Below are positions 47,243 through 60,772 of a DNA stretch of 64,000 nt, piece after piece. Both the position numbers and the translations under genes were made by a program. Origin of the DNA: Cannabis sativa. Lineage: Eukaryota; Streptophyta; Magnoliopsida; Rosales; Cannabaceae. The stretch spans positions 22,271,280 to 22,335,279 of the forward strand of contig NC_083605.1 of assembly GCF_029168945.1 (NCBI RefSeq). Reading direction: 5' to 3'. Within the stretch, counting starts at the first letter, position 1, and every line of letters starts with the position of its first letter. The notes beneath the pieces were generated by a model. The model worked only from the letters and a program-made list of their open reading frames with translations. It was not told the origin of the DNA and searched no databases.

Positions 47243-49038
47243 TGGATTTATGATTCTGGACTAACTTTTTTTATTTGTTTTCTTCTTCTTATAGGCCAAG
47301 CTACTTGATTTGAATTGAGTTGGATCAGAAAGCTCGACCAAGGGTGAAATTGTCCAGATGAAGATGAAGCTCTTCAATTTATTTTTGAATTAATTTGTTT
47401 TAGTTTAAAGACAATTTGGATTTCAAATTTTAGTTAAGGATATTTATCCCTGTTTTTCTCATATTGTTGCAATACTTTTTTTATTATTTTATTATTAATA
47501 AAGTTTCTATTATTTTTGAAATTCAACATTGCAATTTATGAGATTGAGCTTCATTTAATTTATTTTCATCATATTATTACCACATTATATTTATATGTTT
47601 GTATGTGTAAGTGTTTTTATTATTGATGCAAATTCTATAATATTTACAACTCTTCATCGAGTTATATTAAATAAACACTAGAAACTATTTCTATGTTTAT
47701 AATAATTGTTAATCCTAAAACAATTATTAAGAATTTGTTTAATAAAAAGATCTTTTGATCTGATAGGGGTGGAGAAAAGTTAAGAAAACTATGCAGTTCA
47801 ACGATCTTTTATATCTAATGAACTCTGGATAGTATTCAACTCCACATAAACTCTATCACACTAAGAGAATCATGATCTTTACAACCTTTAGGGGTGGATC
47901 ATACTCTCTATATATACTTAGGGGTAGAGGTTATCCACAAGTACCCTATATATATACTCTTAGGGGTGGAGTCTATTCCACAATTCCCTATGTAACACAT
48001 ATCTTCTTTAAACATGGAAGTAATATAATGAGTCAACTATTATCAATATAAATTCTTGATCTTGATTGTATGTTCCATTTCGATTTTACTGTTGTAAGTA
48101 AAAGTTTTGATACCTATAAAAGTTCTTTGTTAAAGTTTCACACTACCTTAATTGAGTGGGAGAATTTTAAAGTTCTTTACCCATCTTCATCAGGTTGATA
48201 CTTGTAATAGATACTTAAGAACACTACTGAAAAGCAAATCTAACCATTGATCACATGGATAGGAATAGCTTATCAGAATTATGAGAATAAGATAAAGAAC
48301 TCTAGTTCAGTCCATTCGAATGACTTGAACCTAGAATTCTTAATCCTCATAAAATTTGATGGTATCTTAATTACTTTATCTCTGGCATATATTTTTCACT
48401 TCAAATACTGGTCTGCTATGTTGATGACTTAGTCTTAACTTAAAGTTTTAGACTAATACAAAAGTCACAACTAGGTAACTCTCCAAACAATAAGAGGTTA
48501 AAAGTATTATTTAACTAGACATCTGCTATTGAGTGGGAGCTATCTGAGATGTAATCAAATAGGGAACATTAGAAGATATTCAAGAAAGATTTATGAAAGT
48601 GATCTATATGTTAGATATTAAGGAACTGTGTATCAGTTATCCTTGTATCTCACCAACTCATTTCGAGATTTTTGAGATGGTGCTTACTTTGGGAGTGCAG
48701 GAATTATTGAATAATAATTCAAGCTCTACCAGAGAAGAATTATAACTTTGTCTATTCGAAAATACCAGAAAGTTATATTGCTAAAGAAAAGTCTACACTG
48801 TATTATCTCAATTACATATTTTAAAATATGAGAGATATGTCTTCTGTTTATTCAGATGTACTTTTAAAACAGTAAAGATTTCAGTATCCCTTGATGAGTA
48901 AAGCATATAGTAAAGGATGTTTCATAAGTGTATTCATGAACTAGTTTCCAGAAGTTTGTGTGGATTCAAATATCCTACACTTGATGTGAAGATCAAGACA
49001 TCAGATTGACCTATTTGCACAGTTTGTTTTATATTAGT
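47243..49038 (+). pseudogene. Protease relic and decayed pol of element E
   Basis: WIYDSG at 47243-47260 is the protease active-site motif normally just downstream of Copia gag, but the frame soon ends. After a gap in similarity, an integrase-core relic at 47747-47776 (SDRGGE, preceded by a TGA) and scattered fragments follow. A loose tandem repeat of TTAGGGGTGGA-type units spans about 47888-48000. No RT or RNase H frame survives. Confidence 0.65.
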
Positions 49039-49051
49039 GCAAGTGGGATTT
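49039..49051 (+). other. Polypurine tract of element E
   Basis: GCAAGTGGGATTT immediately upstream of the 3' LTR. Elements B and D have GCAAGTGGGAGTT at the same place. Confidence 0.75.
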
Positions 49052-50720
49052 TGTTGGGTTTTATGCCCTAAATAAAACTCTTTACAATCTGATTAGTTAT
49101 CAATATAAGAAATTTGAAGTGATTGATGTTTGCATGAATTCTACATGCTAATGGTTTAAATATGTTTATTACATTTACACACAGAATCAGTTAAATCCAG
49201 ATCATATGTTTATTCACAATTACAGTATCGTCAACACAGTGGAATGTGATTGTGATCATATGTATCAAAAGACTTGGTCCCTGTTTCATCAGTGTTATTG
49301 GATTTACGCTAATGTGATAATCAGCGATGATGTATACTTACACTTGGAGTAAGTGTTATGTTCTTTCCAGGACATTAGTAAAGTATACTAGTTTTGAATG
49401 TATGGAGTATACATTGGACTGGACCGATATTGCAACTAAGTTAATATATTACAAACTTACCATTATATATATCTTTCCAAGTCAATATTAGTAGTTGATC
49501 TTAAGATTAAAAGAATCTAAATCCTGATATGCTTAGGCTCAACTCAGGAGTGCTATTCATGTTCTTTGATTTATTAGTTAAGCCTACTTTTAGGTCAGCG
49601 TGATACGTATATTTTGGGAACATGATAGTATGATTGAGTGGGAGTGCTGAACATAAATATGGAATCTATAGCTTCTACTGGTGTATAGAAGTAAAGTGAT
49701 GATTCTCTTCGAGCTTAGCAAATAGAAGTAAATGGATGAGCTCTTGTTTAACTGACTAATCATTAGATCACTAAACACCATTTACAGGTAGCTAAGTGTT
49801 TGAAGGGGCAAAATATATTGAGGGGTGAGAACGGTAAAGAAATCCCATCTTGATGTAGATCATCTATATAGAGGATCTTTAAATCACAATAAGATTATAA
49901 CAATGGTTAAATGAGATAGCATATTGATATCGTGGAACATACAATATGCTCTATATAAGTCTGAGAGTGCAATTCTAAATTCTAAGAGTGGATTCAATGA
50001 AGAATTAATAAGTAGGAATTTACTTGGTAAGTTTGGTTCACTTATTGGAAGCTCAGCATATAGATCCATGGTCCCCATTCTAGTTGAGAACATTCTGCTT
50101 GTAAGACTCATTAATTGATTCGTGATTAATCAATTATAATTCTAAAGTTAGACTATGTCTAATTTTATGAATTTTCACTAAGCAGGGGTGAAATTGTAAA
50201 GAAAAGAGTTTCTAGGTTTATTTATTTATTAATGGACTTTGTATGTCTAATTAATAATTAAATTAAATGACAATATTATTTAATAATCTATTTTAGTTAT
50301 TAAATAATTAGTTTTGGCATTTAAAAGGTTATAATTGGAAAATTGGTGTTTTTGAGAAAATAGAAATAAAATTTGATAAAACTGTAAAATCAAGTGGGGC
50401 CCACTATAACACCATGGCCGGCCACTAAGTGAGGTTTTTTCAAATTAATATTTTCATTATTTTAATGCCAAATAATTCATAACCTAAACCTAGTAGTTGC
50501 CTATAAATAGAAAGTGATGGCTCAGTCAAACATACATCTTAACACATGCTTTCATTAGTTTTCTGACAGAAATTTCTCTCTTCAGAAAAACTGAGCCTTC
50601 CCCACTTTCTATACCTGGCCGAAACCTTCCCTCTCTTTTCTTCTATATTAATTTCGACCCTAGTGAAAGAGTAAGTGCCCACACACAGCAAGCAGTAACT
50701 CAATCATAGATTGGAAGACT
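49052..50720 (+). repeat. 3' LTR of element E, cut by element F
   Basis: Matches the 5' LTR 30903-32570 with only scattered differences by eye. TATA box at 50512-50519. Broken after GGAAGACT at 50720, where the 5' LTR continues GTGAAGG; the remaining 240 bp or so should lie on the far side of F beyond the window. Confidence 0.92.
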
Positions 50721-52602
50721 TGTTGGGTTTTATGCCCTAAATAAAGCTCATTTCAATATAATCAGATTTACTTATTAATATAGATCAGAAATAACATTTA
50801 ATGTTGCATGGTTCACATGATTTATTTCATGATTATATGTACATAATGTATGAATTCATCTGAAACCCTTTTCACATACTTGATCCTGTTTATTGTGCCG
50901 TCAACACATTGGAAAGTAAACATGACTATGTGAATAAAGTTTCCTAGATTTATCAGACATAGAGTTTTACTGATATGATAATCTACAATAGAGTTTACTT
51001 GCATTTGGAGAAGTGCTATGTTCTTTCCAGAGCATTGGTTAAAGTAAAGCTCAGGTTGGATGCATGGAGTATGCATCGGAAGGGACCGATATTGAACTTT
51101 GATTTAGATTTATTAAACTTACCGTAATATCTATTCAAGTCAATATCGCCTAGTTCATATTAGATCAAGTGATCTTAATCCGGATATGATTAGGCTCAAT
51201 CTCGAGAGGCTATTCGTGTTCTTTGATTTGTTAGTTAAGCCTACTTTTAGGTCAGGGTGATACGTACATTTTGGGAACACGGTAGTGCAATTGAGTGGGA
51301 GCGCTAGCATAAACATGGAATCTATAGCTTCTATTTGGCGAATAGTAAGCAAAGGATGATCTCCTTCGAGCTTGACAAAACGAACATAAATGGTGGAGTA
51401 CTCATTTCACATAAGCTGAAATATCATTTATACGGGGTCAAGTGTTTTAAGGAATAAATACATTGTAGGGTGTAACGGTAATCAAATCCCTTTACAATGT
51501 AGATCATTCATATAGAGGATCATTGATCAAATTAGGATTATAACAATGGATAACTAATGATTCGTCTATATGGTGGAACATATAGAGCATTCTATATACT
51601 GAGAGTGCAAATGCGTGGATTCAACGAAGAATTAATAAGTTAGTGAATTTTAGTGCTAAATTCTTGATCTACTTATTGGAAGCTCGGTTATATAGACCCA
51701 TGGTTCCCGCACTAGTTGAGATAATATTGCTTGTAAGACTCATATAATTGGTTTTGATTAATCAATTATAATTCTCAAATTAGACTATGTCTATTTGTGA
51801 ATTTTTCACTAAGTAAGGGCGAAATTGTAAAGAAAGAGTTTTAGGGGCATATTTGTTAATTATGATACTTTGTATGGTTCAATTAATAAATATGATAAAT
51901 GACAATATTATTTAATAATTATTTATAGTTATTAAATAGTTAGAATTGGCATTTAAATGGTTGAATTAGAAAATTGGTGTTTTTGAGAAAATCAGATGCA
52001 GAAAAGATAAAACTGCAAAATTGCAAAAAGTGAGGCCCAAATCCACTGTGTACGGCCGGCCACTATTGTAGGGTTTTTCCCTCTGATATTTTTCATTATT
52101 TTAATGCCAAATAATTCAAACCTAACCCTAGTGGAATGCTATAAATAGATAGTGAAGGCTACAGGAAAATTACACTTTTCCTGACACTTTCTGAATCAGA
52201 AAAACCTGAGCCTTCTCTCTCCCTATCTTTGGCCGAACCCACTCTCTCTCTCTTCCTCTTGAATTTTGAAATCCTTAGTGTATGAGTAGGGCCCACACAC
52301 AACAAGTTATACCTCAATCATAGTGAGGAAGATCGTGAAGAAAGACTTTCAGCAAGAAGGAGTTTCAGCATCAAAGATTCAGAGAAAGAGATCCAGGTTC
52401 AGATATTGATAATGCTCTGCTACAGAAAGGAATCAAGGGCTAGATATCTGAACGGAAGGAGTCATTTAATTCCGCTGCACCCAATGTAAGGTTTCCTAAA
52501 CTTTATATGTGTTTATTTCATCGTTTTAGAAAGTTCATATTTAGGGTGTTAATAAACATACTTGTGAGTAGATCTAAGATCCTGGTAAAATAATTTCCAA
52601 CA
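50721..52602 (+). repeat. 5' LTR of element F (1,882 bp)
   Basis: TGTTGGGTTTTATGCCC start, AATTTCCAACA end; TATA box TATAAATA at 52140-52147. Closest to LTRs A and B. An antisense ORF at 51352-51155 recurs in A and B. Confidence 0.93.
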
Positions 52603-52604
52603 AC

Positions 52605-52617
52605 TGGCCTCAGAGCC
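52605..52617 (+). other. Variant primer-binding site of element F
   Basis: TGGCCTCAGAGCC two bases after the LTR, identical to that of element E and differing at two positions from that of D. Confidence 0.8.
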
Positions 52618-55600
52618 ATGGTAATTGATTTACTTGCAAGAAATTTGGACTTTAAAACGATTGTTTGTTTATTTTTGGATGGTATCATGTTGTATTGAGT
52701 GTTATTTGATGATTGATTGATGTTTGTAAATTTTCATGAAAAATAATTGCGATTCTGTTTCTAAAATTATTTTTATTGGATATTATGGAAAAAATTAAGC
52801 AAGTTACTTTTTTACAGAACTCAATTTCGATTTAATTTGAATTAGTTATGATTTTTTGAAGATTCGAAAAAATGGGAGCTGTGCTGAAATTTTCCTGCGA
52901 TCGTGAAAACTGTCCGTACAGCCCACAATTTTTTCGTTTTTCTTTGTTTTTTCATGCTTTTTCATGGAATTAACTTCCGATTTTTTGTGTAGTTCTATAT
53001 TTATACTATTACTATTCCTAATTCAATTCTAATTATCATTTTGAATTAATTTAATATTTTTTAAATTTAATTCAAGATATTAGTGTAATTTGAATTTGAA
53101 AATAGTTAGTATCTATCTTTTTGCTTAATTATCTATCTTATTTTTAAATTTGATTATATCTTATCTTATTTTTAAATTTAAGGTCAGATTTTAAATTTTT
53201 TAAATTAAATCTTTTTTTAAATAATTTGACCTTATTTAAATTTAAAATAAGATAACTATAATCATGTAATTTTAAATAGATATAAGATATTTTGCTAACT
53301 TTTAAATTTTGTTATTTTATTTATTTAAATTACATTTAAAATCTGAAAAAGATATTCATTTATCTTTTCTAATTTTTTATTTAATTTTTATTTATAAAAT
53401 AACATTTAAATTTTAAAAGTAGTTAGCAAATTTTGAATTGATATTTAGGTTGGTTGAAACCTAATTTTTCAAAATTGTAGGTTTAATTTTAAATTTAATT
53501 TTTTTTTAAATTTTCGAAATTTTTTTTATTTTATTTTAATTTTTCGAAAATAAATATTTTATTTATTTAATTAATTATTTAATTTAAAATTAAATAAATC
53601 CTACATCCAACTATCCAGCTAACCTTGTTTCAGGAGTATGTGTTTTAGCTTGTTTGTAAGTTTTCAAAACCTATTATTACTTGATTGCAAATAGCCATGG
53701 TTACTTTTTGCCAGATCTAATGATCTGATGGCTCCCTTGGTCAAGTTAATAATTTGTAACAGGTATATTTACAATCTTCTTTCATCTGTGTATGACCTAG
53801 AAACATGATAGGACCCATCCAAAGTGTGCCTGTGTGAGCCTATGTGTTTAATTTTATTATAGATGCATATAGGTTGCTGTTGCTAAAATAAATTATCATA
53901 GTTCTTGATAGAATTTATTTAGGCCCATTTAGTTTTTGGGCCTATTCAATTAATAATAGTTGTTCTTATTAAGGTTAAATTCCTCTCTTTTGGGCCTTGT
54001 GTGAGAGTTGGGAGCCATAGTAGTGGGTACGACATACTGAACCCAGCACCCCCTCACATGAGCCACCCCAATTGTGAAGGCCCATTTGCCTGATTTGAAT
54101 AACTGTACTAGGTTAATTAAACTAGTTTAACCTAATAAAATTGATTAGCAACATAATTAATTTCATTTATTTTGAAATTAATTTAAGAAAATTATAGTTT
54201 AAAGAATTTTTTATTCTAAGCTAAACTATATGTATTTTCTTGTATTTAATTAAATATAGAATTATAACCATCTAGATTCTTTCTGGAGTTTAATTTAAAT
54301 TTTCATTACATATTCCTATTTAAGTTGATATTTAGTTATCTTCAACTAACCAACTTAAATCTGAATATCTTTTGAATTTAAAATTTCAAAATTAAGTTGA
54401 GGAATTTTAGGCATTGGTTATCAAGATTCTTTAGATATTTTTTAAGTTAATATCTTTTCGAATATTAACTTAAAATGGAATATTTTAGATATTTTTTAAG
54501 TTAATATCTTTTCGAATATTAACTTAAAATGGAATATTTTCAAATTAAGTGGTTACAACTTAATTTTTGATATTTAATTAAATTTAAATTTGAAAAATAT
54601 TTAGGTTCTAGATTTTTTCTAATACAACCTAAATTAGATATTTTTTCAAATTTTGTGGAAAAGATACTTATTCAAATAAGATATTTTCTAGATAGTTATT
54701 TCTAGACTACTTATTATTTCTAATATTAAATAGGAAAATATTATACATTGTGAAATTAATTATTTATATAATTAATTTTGGTACAATTTATTTTAAGTAT
54801 ATTTTTCCTAGTATTAAACTAGAGATTAATAATTAAGCCTTCTCTACACTTAATTATTTATTTCTTGAATTTAATACATTTAATTAATTTGAGAATTAAA
54901 TATTTAAGTTGATTTTCATCATGATACTTAAATATTTCTTTTTCATGACACTTAATTAAATAGAAAATTATTTTTAGTTGAAATTTATTTTTTCAACTAA
55001 ATTTAAATCATTTTAAAAATATATTTTTTCTTTATTTTATTAATCAAATTTCGAAATTGCATTTCTTAAATGCTGGAATTTCGAATTTTATTTGAAAAAT
55101 AGATTAAAGTTGTAAATTATTTATTTTAATTTTGGACCAACTTAAATCAATAATTTTTTCATTTAATGATTAATTAAAATAAATTGAATTAAAGTATATT
55201 ATTAGAAATTGAATTAATTAGTCAAAGAAAAATCTAGATAGATGATATTTTTGCTTGAAGTATTTTTCTAGTGTATTTAATTAAATAGAAAATTAATATT
55301 TAAGTTGATTTTCATCATCATACTTAAATATTTGAAATTTTTCTTATATATTTAATTAAATAGGAAAATTATATTTTTTGTTGTAAATTAATTTTATTAA
55401 TTAATTTTGGGCCAACATTAAATTAGAATAATTTTTCTAAGATTAATTTTTTATTTTAACATGCATTTTCGAAAATTGTGTCGTAGAATACTTTAATTTT
55501 TCGAAATGCAATATATATTTATAGAAAATTAAATTTGAGTTGTAAATTAATTTAAATTAATCTTGTAACAACTTAAATGAAATATTTTTCTAAATATTTA

Positions 55601-56340
55601 TTGGAAATTATTACTAAGATGGAAATAATTCATGTTATTTTCATATCCATCTAAGTAAAATTTATAAATATTAAATTAAAATTTATATTTAGAATTTTTC
55701 ATTCTAAATTGGAAATTTTAAATAAATATATATTTAAAATAAATAAATTAAATAAAGAGAATCAAAGAAAATACAACTCACTTTAAATAATGAGCTTGAT
55801 TATTATTAAGATATTCGATCTCCATTGTTGGTCTTACAAAAGTTAAATGTTTTCAATATAACCTCGAGACGCTAGACTTCGTCGCCCTATGGATGGTTAT
55901 TCGTTGAACGCATTTAACACCGTAAGATTTCATTTGATAAGTGTTTTGTGAGTTTTCGTCTCTATATAGACTCTCCCCTACGGTGACTACTTAGAGATAA
56001 ACTCATAAAACTTGAAACAATGGTGGAAGCTCATAAAATAAGAATAACCTTGACTCTCGCCTACCGGGACAACATTGGATCCTTATTTTGATCGAATAAA
56101 AGGTTGCTAGAATGGTTTCTATTTTAGAAGAGCTGACAACTCTATTCAATAAATGATACTTTGACTCTCGCCTACCGGGACACTGTATCAGTTTGTTGAA
56201 AACCTTGGAAATTATTTAGGATTGTATGTTTTAGTATTTTCACTAGTCATTCCTACTTGCTATATGTTTATAATTTCTGAATTATGTATGAATTTATATT
56301 GAACCATGTTATTTTCTGTTATTAAGTTGTAGTTTAATTT
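52618..56340 (+). other. Leader of element F
   Basis: Non-coding and AT-rich. Collinear with the E leader, but the GC hairpin island of E is reduced to about 60 bp (52870-52930). Contains the foldable block (53976-54089; stem TGGGCCTT 53991-53998 with AAGGCCCA 54077-54084), a local duplication of TTTTTAAGTTAATATC-type units near 54430-54540, and the twin repeats GACTCTCGCCTACCGGGACA at 56052-56071 and 56163-56182. Confidence 0.75.
53976..54089 (+). ncRNA. Conserved foldable leader block, element F copy
   Basis: Third copy of the leader block with the same outer stem and the same GGGTACGACATACTGAACCC centre. A few substitutions against E (for example AGCCACCCC for AACTACCCC). Confidence 0.5.
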
Positions 56341-58509
56341 CGAATCTTCATTGTTGGTCTAACATGTTTGTTTTTCTAATGAGATAAATACCTAATGGAT
56401 TTTCACCATTAGACATACATAATAGTGTAAGATCTCGAAAGATAAATATTGTATATGCAACATCTAGCTGTTCATCAATTGATGACACCTTAGACTAGTA
56501 TTTTTACAATATGAAACAAGAAGATTACATAAATAAGATTACTTTGTCTTTCGCTAATCGAAGCATCGTTGGATTCTTATTTATAAACGAAATTATCCTA
56601 ATTCCTCTTAGCTTATTCATTTCGAATTAGCTCAAAAATATATCATTGGATGAATGGTCTATAAATCATTTCATGTCATTATATTTTCTCTTAAGAAATT
56701 AAATGACGCATATGATTATAATCCCGAAATTCTATTCCCAATTGATATAAATCCTCAATCTTAGAAATCTCCTACTTGTATGGGCAAATCTGACTTAGAG
56801 TTTGTATTAGTAGTGCTGGTCCAAGATAGAATTACTCATTATATTTGGTATAAATTTAAGTCTTTGACTTTAATTTTAGATTCCAAATAGAAATTTTCTT
56901 ATATTTCTAATTGCAGAATACAATACAGTTACACTTTCTCAAGTGTTTAATATCCATCTTCTATTAATGGATTAAAACTGTATGGAATATGAGTTAGGTA
57001 TTCTGTGACCAGGATCCACTTGCAGTATTCTAAGAACTCTTTGATGTAACTACACCTATGTCATCAATAGACACTACCACATTTTTTTAATCTACGGCAT
57101 TTGTATCTTGTTCATAGTGGATTTGACAAGATCAATCTCTGCAAAGAGTTAATATGCCTATATCCACTGAAAGTAGTTCATCTCATTCGCAGATGGATGT
57201 ACATTCAGTGGTGGATATGAGTTTTTCGTTGTATTCTTAAAACGATCACTCTAGATTATACCTTTTAGCAAGAAATTTGAAATGTTTGAAAAATTTCATT
57301 AATTTCTAGCAATGGTTAAAACCATTAAGGTAAGTGGTTAAAGATCTTGCGAACTGATAGGGGTGGAGAAATAGTTAGTAGATATGCAGTTCAAAGATCA
57401 TTAAATTGATTTTTGAATTATATCCAAACTTACCTCCTCAGAAATTTCAAGTTGCATATTGATGATTAGTTACTAGTCGTTGCCTAAATCCTTCTATGGT
57501 AATATGATTTCAGAATGATGTAATGGTTGGGTACTTAATGTAAATCATTACTAGATTCATGGATGACCTAATCAAAGTCTTAAGAAAAGCTAGAACTGTT
57601 AACCATGGTTTGTTAGCTATTCTAAGTGATTAGGGGTGGACCATCCCATAGTCAATAGATAAGAAAGTGTTTGTTCAAACAAATACTACTTTTCTAAGAA
57701 AATGACTAAGTCTGAAAAACAAGTAGCAAATAAAGGAGATATTTAATTCTTGATTCCAAAAGTGTTCTATCATCTTATTTGATATATGATGATCCCACTG
57801 CCTCTGTTGTCTTGTCACAACCGAAGAGGTCAATACCATTTAGTTTTCTTAGACATAATTCACGGTACCTCGTCGTAGTGGGAGAGTTTCTAGGAACTCA
57901 CCTTCTTATGACTTGGGAGACACTAGTGATTAAAATCCATTGTGAGTTTAAACAAGTAATGGATTGTCAAGATAAGAAACTAAGAAGAAAGCCAATAGAA
58001 CTATGGTTTAATCCATTCACATGGAATAACCTAAAGTTTTTTATTACAAGGACATAAAAGGAAATTTTTGTTTATAAGTCTATTCAATGGACTTAACAAA
58101 CTTCCTGTTCCTAGTATTATAGGTTTGAGTTTATCTAAACCTATGGCTAGTGGTATACCTGGTAATTACTTACTCTAATGCAAGCAACTTACTTTAGTAA
58201 GATGCTGAAGCATTTTCTTTCTAATGGCAATCTATAGAAGCTTCACAACTTCTTAGGCATAGATTTTATTTATCTAAGGAAAAGTCTCAACTATTCCAGA
58301 AAAGATAAAGCCATGAAAGAATTTCTTAAATCAACAGTGAGAGGTCTTAGATATGCTTTTGTATGCCTTAGACCAGACACCTGCTATTGAGTGGGAGTAA
58401 TGAGTAGGTATCAGATTAATCCAGGAGAAGAACATTGGAAGACAATCAAGTAAATCTTAAGATTAAGAAGAGGAACTATATGTTAGTCTATAAGGGTGTG
58501 TTTAAAACT
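56341..58509 (+). pseudogene. Decayed Copia pol in element F
   Basis: Relics in the expected order: integrase core KILRTDRGGE (57341-57370) followed by worn integrase; a 92-codon open stretch at 57779-58057 (DDPTASVVLSQ, then RRKPIELWFNPFTWNN) where RT should begin; and RNase H-type sequence near 58345-58450 with CLRPDTCY, then RYQINPGEEHWKTIK (58406-58450), matching Copia's RYQ-NPG--HW pattern. Many stops. G interrupts at 58510. Confidence 0.75.
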
Positions 58510-60754
58510 TGTAACACCCTAACTAACATAGGCGTATTACGTGATTTTTAAACATACTGTGCAGCTCGTTGCTAATCAACGAGGTTTATGGAAAAACGTG
58601 ATTAATTAAAATTTTTGCTTTTTAATTAAACTTATAAAATAATATTACAAAAGACTCGGGATCCCGATTATAAAATCATTTACAAAAAGATTTAACTGTT
58701 TAACTGATACACAAAATAAATGTCGCCTAACGACCAGTTACAAAATCAGCCTCGCTGTCCCGATGATCGTACGCTCCAGGCCTAACCGCCCCGACATGTA
58801 CAATCTTCACAAGCTCGCTCACGGTCCATCAGCACTAGCCTTGCCTTTACCTAAACATAAACGTAGAACTGTGAGTCGACAGACTCAGTAAGAAAAGCAT
58901 AATAATACTCATACATAAATCCCGGTTATGATCAGACGCCCATACCCCTGATCATAACCCTAACTGCCGTGTCCAACACGATACTGAGTCCCGCTACTGC
59001 CGTGTCCAACACGGTACTGAGCCACTACTGCCATGTCCAACATGGTACTGAGTTCTGAACGTTCATAGGGACGGTACTATTGACACGTAACAGCCTAATC
59101 GGTCGAACCGGTCATACTCCGGCTGCTGGTCATACTCCAGCCTGTACCGACGGGATACGTCAATAGTACGGAACCACCAACCAAGTGTCAGCCTGATCGG
59201 TCGAACCGGTCATACTCCAGCTGCTGGTCATACTCCAGCCTGTACCGACGTGACAGGGTTGGATGGTTCGAAGCCAACATACATAACTAATGTAATCTAA
59301 TAGGCTTCCTACATGATCGCTAAACATGTAATCTACATATGCATACTGTTATACTAATCTTACCTGGATACCGAATTCAGGTGTGCCAGTCAACCTGACT
59401 GGAACTTTAGCTGAGCGGCGGATTACAGGCTCCTAAACCATAAAAATCACAACACTATAAGTGAAACGCTAAATCACTTCCCGGGGACTTAAACTAGGAA
59501 CTGAAAGTTTCCCTATCGATAAAACATAAAAACGAGGAAAACACGGGTTCTGAAAATTCCCCAACCGGTAGACCGGTTCTGCAACCGGAATTCCGGTTCT
59601 TGGAATTACTGGACCCTCATCCGGAATTCCGGTTCCTCGCAGGAATTTTTCAAAAATTCCTAACTCAATCAAATCAAACCCAATTCATACCAAACCTTCC
59701 AGACCTGTTCTAAATACCCCAAAGAACATTTTCAAAGCATTAAAATAACTCAGAAATCACAGATACGAAAATTGCCATTAAAGCTTCAACCTTTGAGTTC
59801 AAAACTCAAGCTTGGCTAAATCCCTCTAACATGCATTCAAACCTGATCAAACCTACATAATCATGCATAACTAAGCCTCTGAAAATGAAAACAACCAACT
59901 ACAGCAAGTAATAACAGATTCCACATATATTTTCAAAAATCAAAGCTTTTGAACAAAAACTCATAAACTTGAACCAAGTAACTAGCATGCATAAAACCTA
60001 CTTAATTCCAATCAATTCAAACATAGAAAATCATAGAAAACCACCCTAAACTACAGCAGCAACAAACTCAAAAACATCATGCACTACTCAACTTTTTCAT
60101 TAAAAATCTCAAGAAAACAAGGTAAGGAAATCAATAAAGAAATACCTCAACAAAAGATTACTTGAATTAGGTTGAAACTAGCTGAAAATCAAAGGAAAAT
60201 CCAACTCCATGCACACCCAAACCCAGCCGAAAAGAGAGAGAGCTTGAGAGCTTTTTCTTTGAAAATTTCTAACTTTTTTCTAACTTGTGATTTTTATAAA
60301 ATGAAAAGAATGAGATAAAAGCCACCTATTAACATTTCATTTCAGCCACTATTAATAAAATAAACAATTAATTTCAATTAATAAACTCACTAGAAGACAA
60401 AATACTAATGGGGCAAAAAGACCATTTTGCCCCTCCACACTAAAACCATATAAATCACACTAAGGGGGTATTTTTGGGAAATTCTAAATTCCCGACCATT
60501 CCCGACATTCCCAATGTCTAATAAACCGCCCCAAACAACTAACATACTAAGTTGTGATTTCTACTGAGCCAAACACCGAGTTCCAAAATACCGGGCACCG
60601 AAAATGCAAAATATGAAAACTACTGAATGACATAGCAATGCATTTCTAAATTCCATAATAACAGTATAATAAATTATTTAAATAGCTATAAATAATTTTC
60701 ATAATTAATCATAATTAACTGCTAATTTCCAAATTAAACTAAGCGGGCTTTACA
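58510..60754 (-). repeat. 3' LTR of Gypsy element G (2,245 bp)
   Basis: TGTAACACCC at the left, GGGCTTTACA at the right. Internal repeats include three units of ACTGCCGTGTCCAACACGGT type (58962-59052), a 62-bp duplication (59091-59152 and 59189-59250) and palindromes AACCGGAATTCCGGTT (59583-59598) and CCGGAATTCCGG (59621-59632). A TATA-like TTTATAAAA on the minus strand near 60290 is a candidate promoter. The 67-codon minus-strand frame 59672-59469 reads the palindromes and is not convincing as a gene. Confidence 0.9.
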
Positions 60755-60772
60755 ACTATCCCCCCCTTAAAA
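60755..60772 (-). other. Polypurine tract of element G
   Basis: The + strand shows ACTATCCCCCCCTTAAAA, so the minus strand reads a run AAGGGGGGGATAGT directly before the LTR. The pol stop codon lies in this region. Confidence 0.8.

Larger units (their letters stand above)
30903..50720 (+). mobile_element. Long-LTR Copia-derived element E with gag but decayed pol; hosts element D, broken by F
   Basis: 5' LTR 30903-32811, primer-binding site 32814-32826, leader 32827-34148 continuing at 43909-46349 after element D, gag 46350-47217, protease relic 47243-47260, decayed pol to 49038, polypurine tract 49039-49051, 3' LTR from 49052 to 50720. The last 240 bp or so of the 3' LTR lie beyond element F and outside the window, so the outer target duplication cannot be checked. 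The LTRs are very similar by eye. A relatively kept gag with no usable pol is the arrangement described for TR-GAG-type non-autonomous elements. Confidence 0.88.
50721..58509 (+). mobile_element. Long-LTR Copia-derived element F, visible 5' part, interrupted by Gypsy element G
   Basis: 5' LTR 50721-52602, variant primer-binding site 52605-52617, AT-rich leader to about 56340, then decayed pol. Inserted in the 3' LTR of E. Element G begins at 58510 inside its RNase H relic, so the end of F is beyond the window. No gag is found where E has one: after the twin repeats the sequence goes directly into pol relics. Same internal family as B and D. Confidence 0.9.

Noticed and set aside
59469..59672. 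67-codon minus-strand ORF with a repeated GTGIP-like peptide
   Set aside because: The peptide repeat comes from DNA palindromes in the Gypsy LTR.
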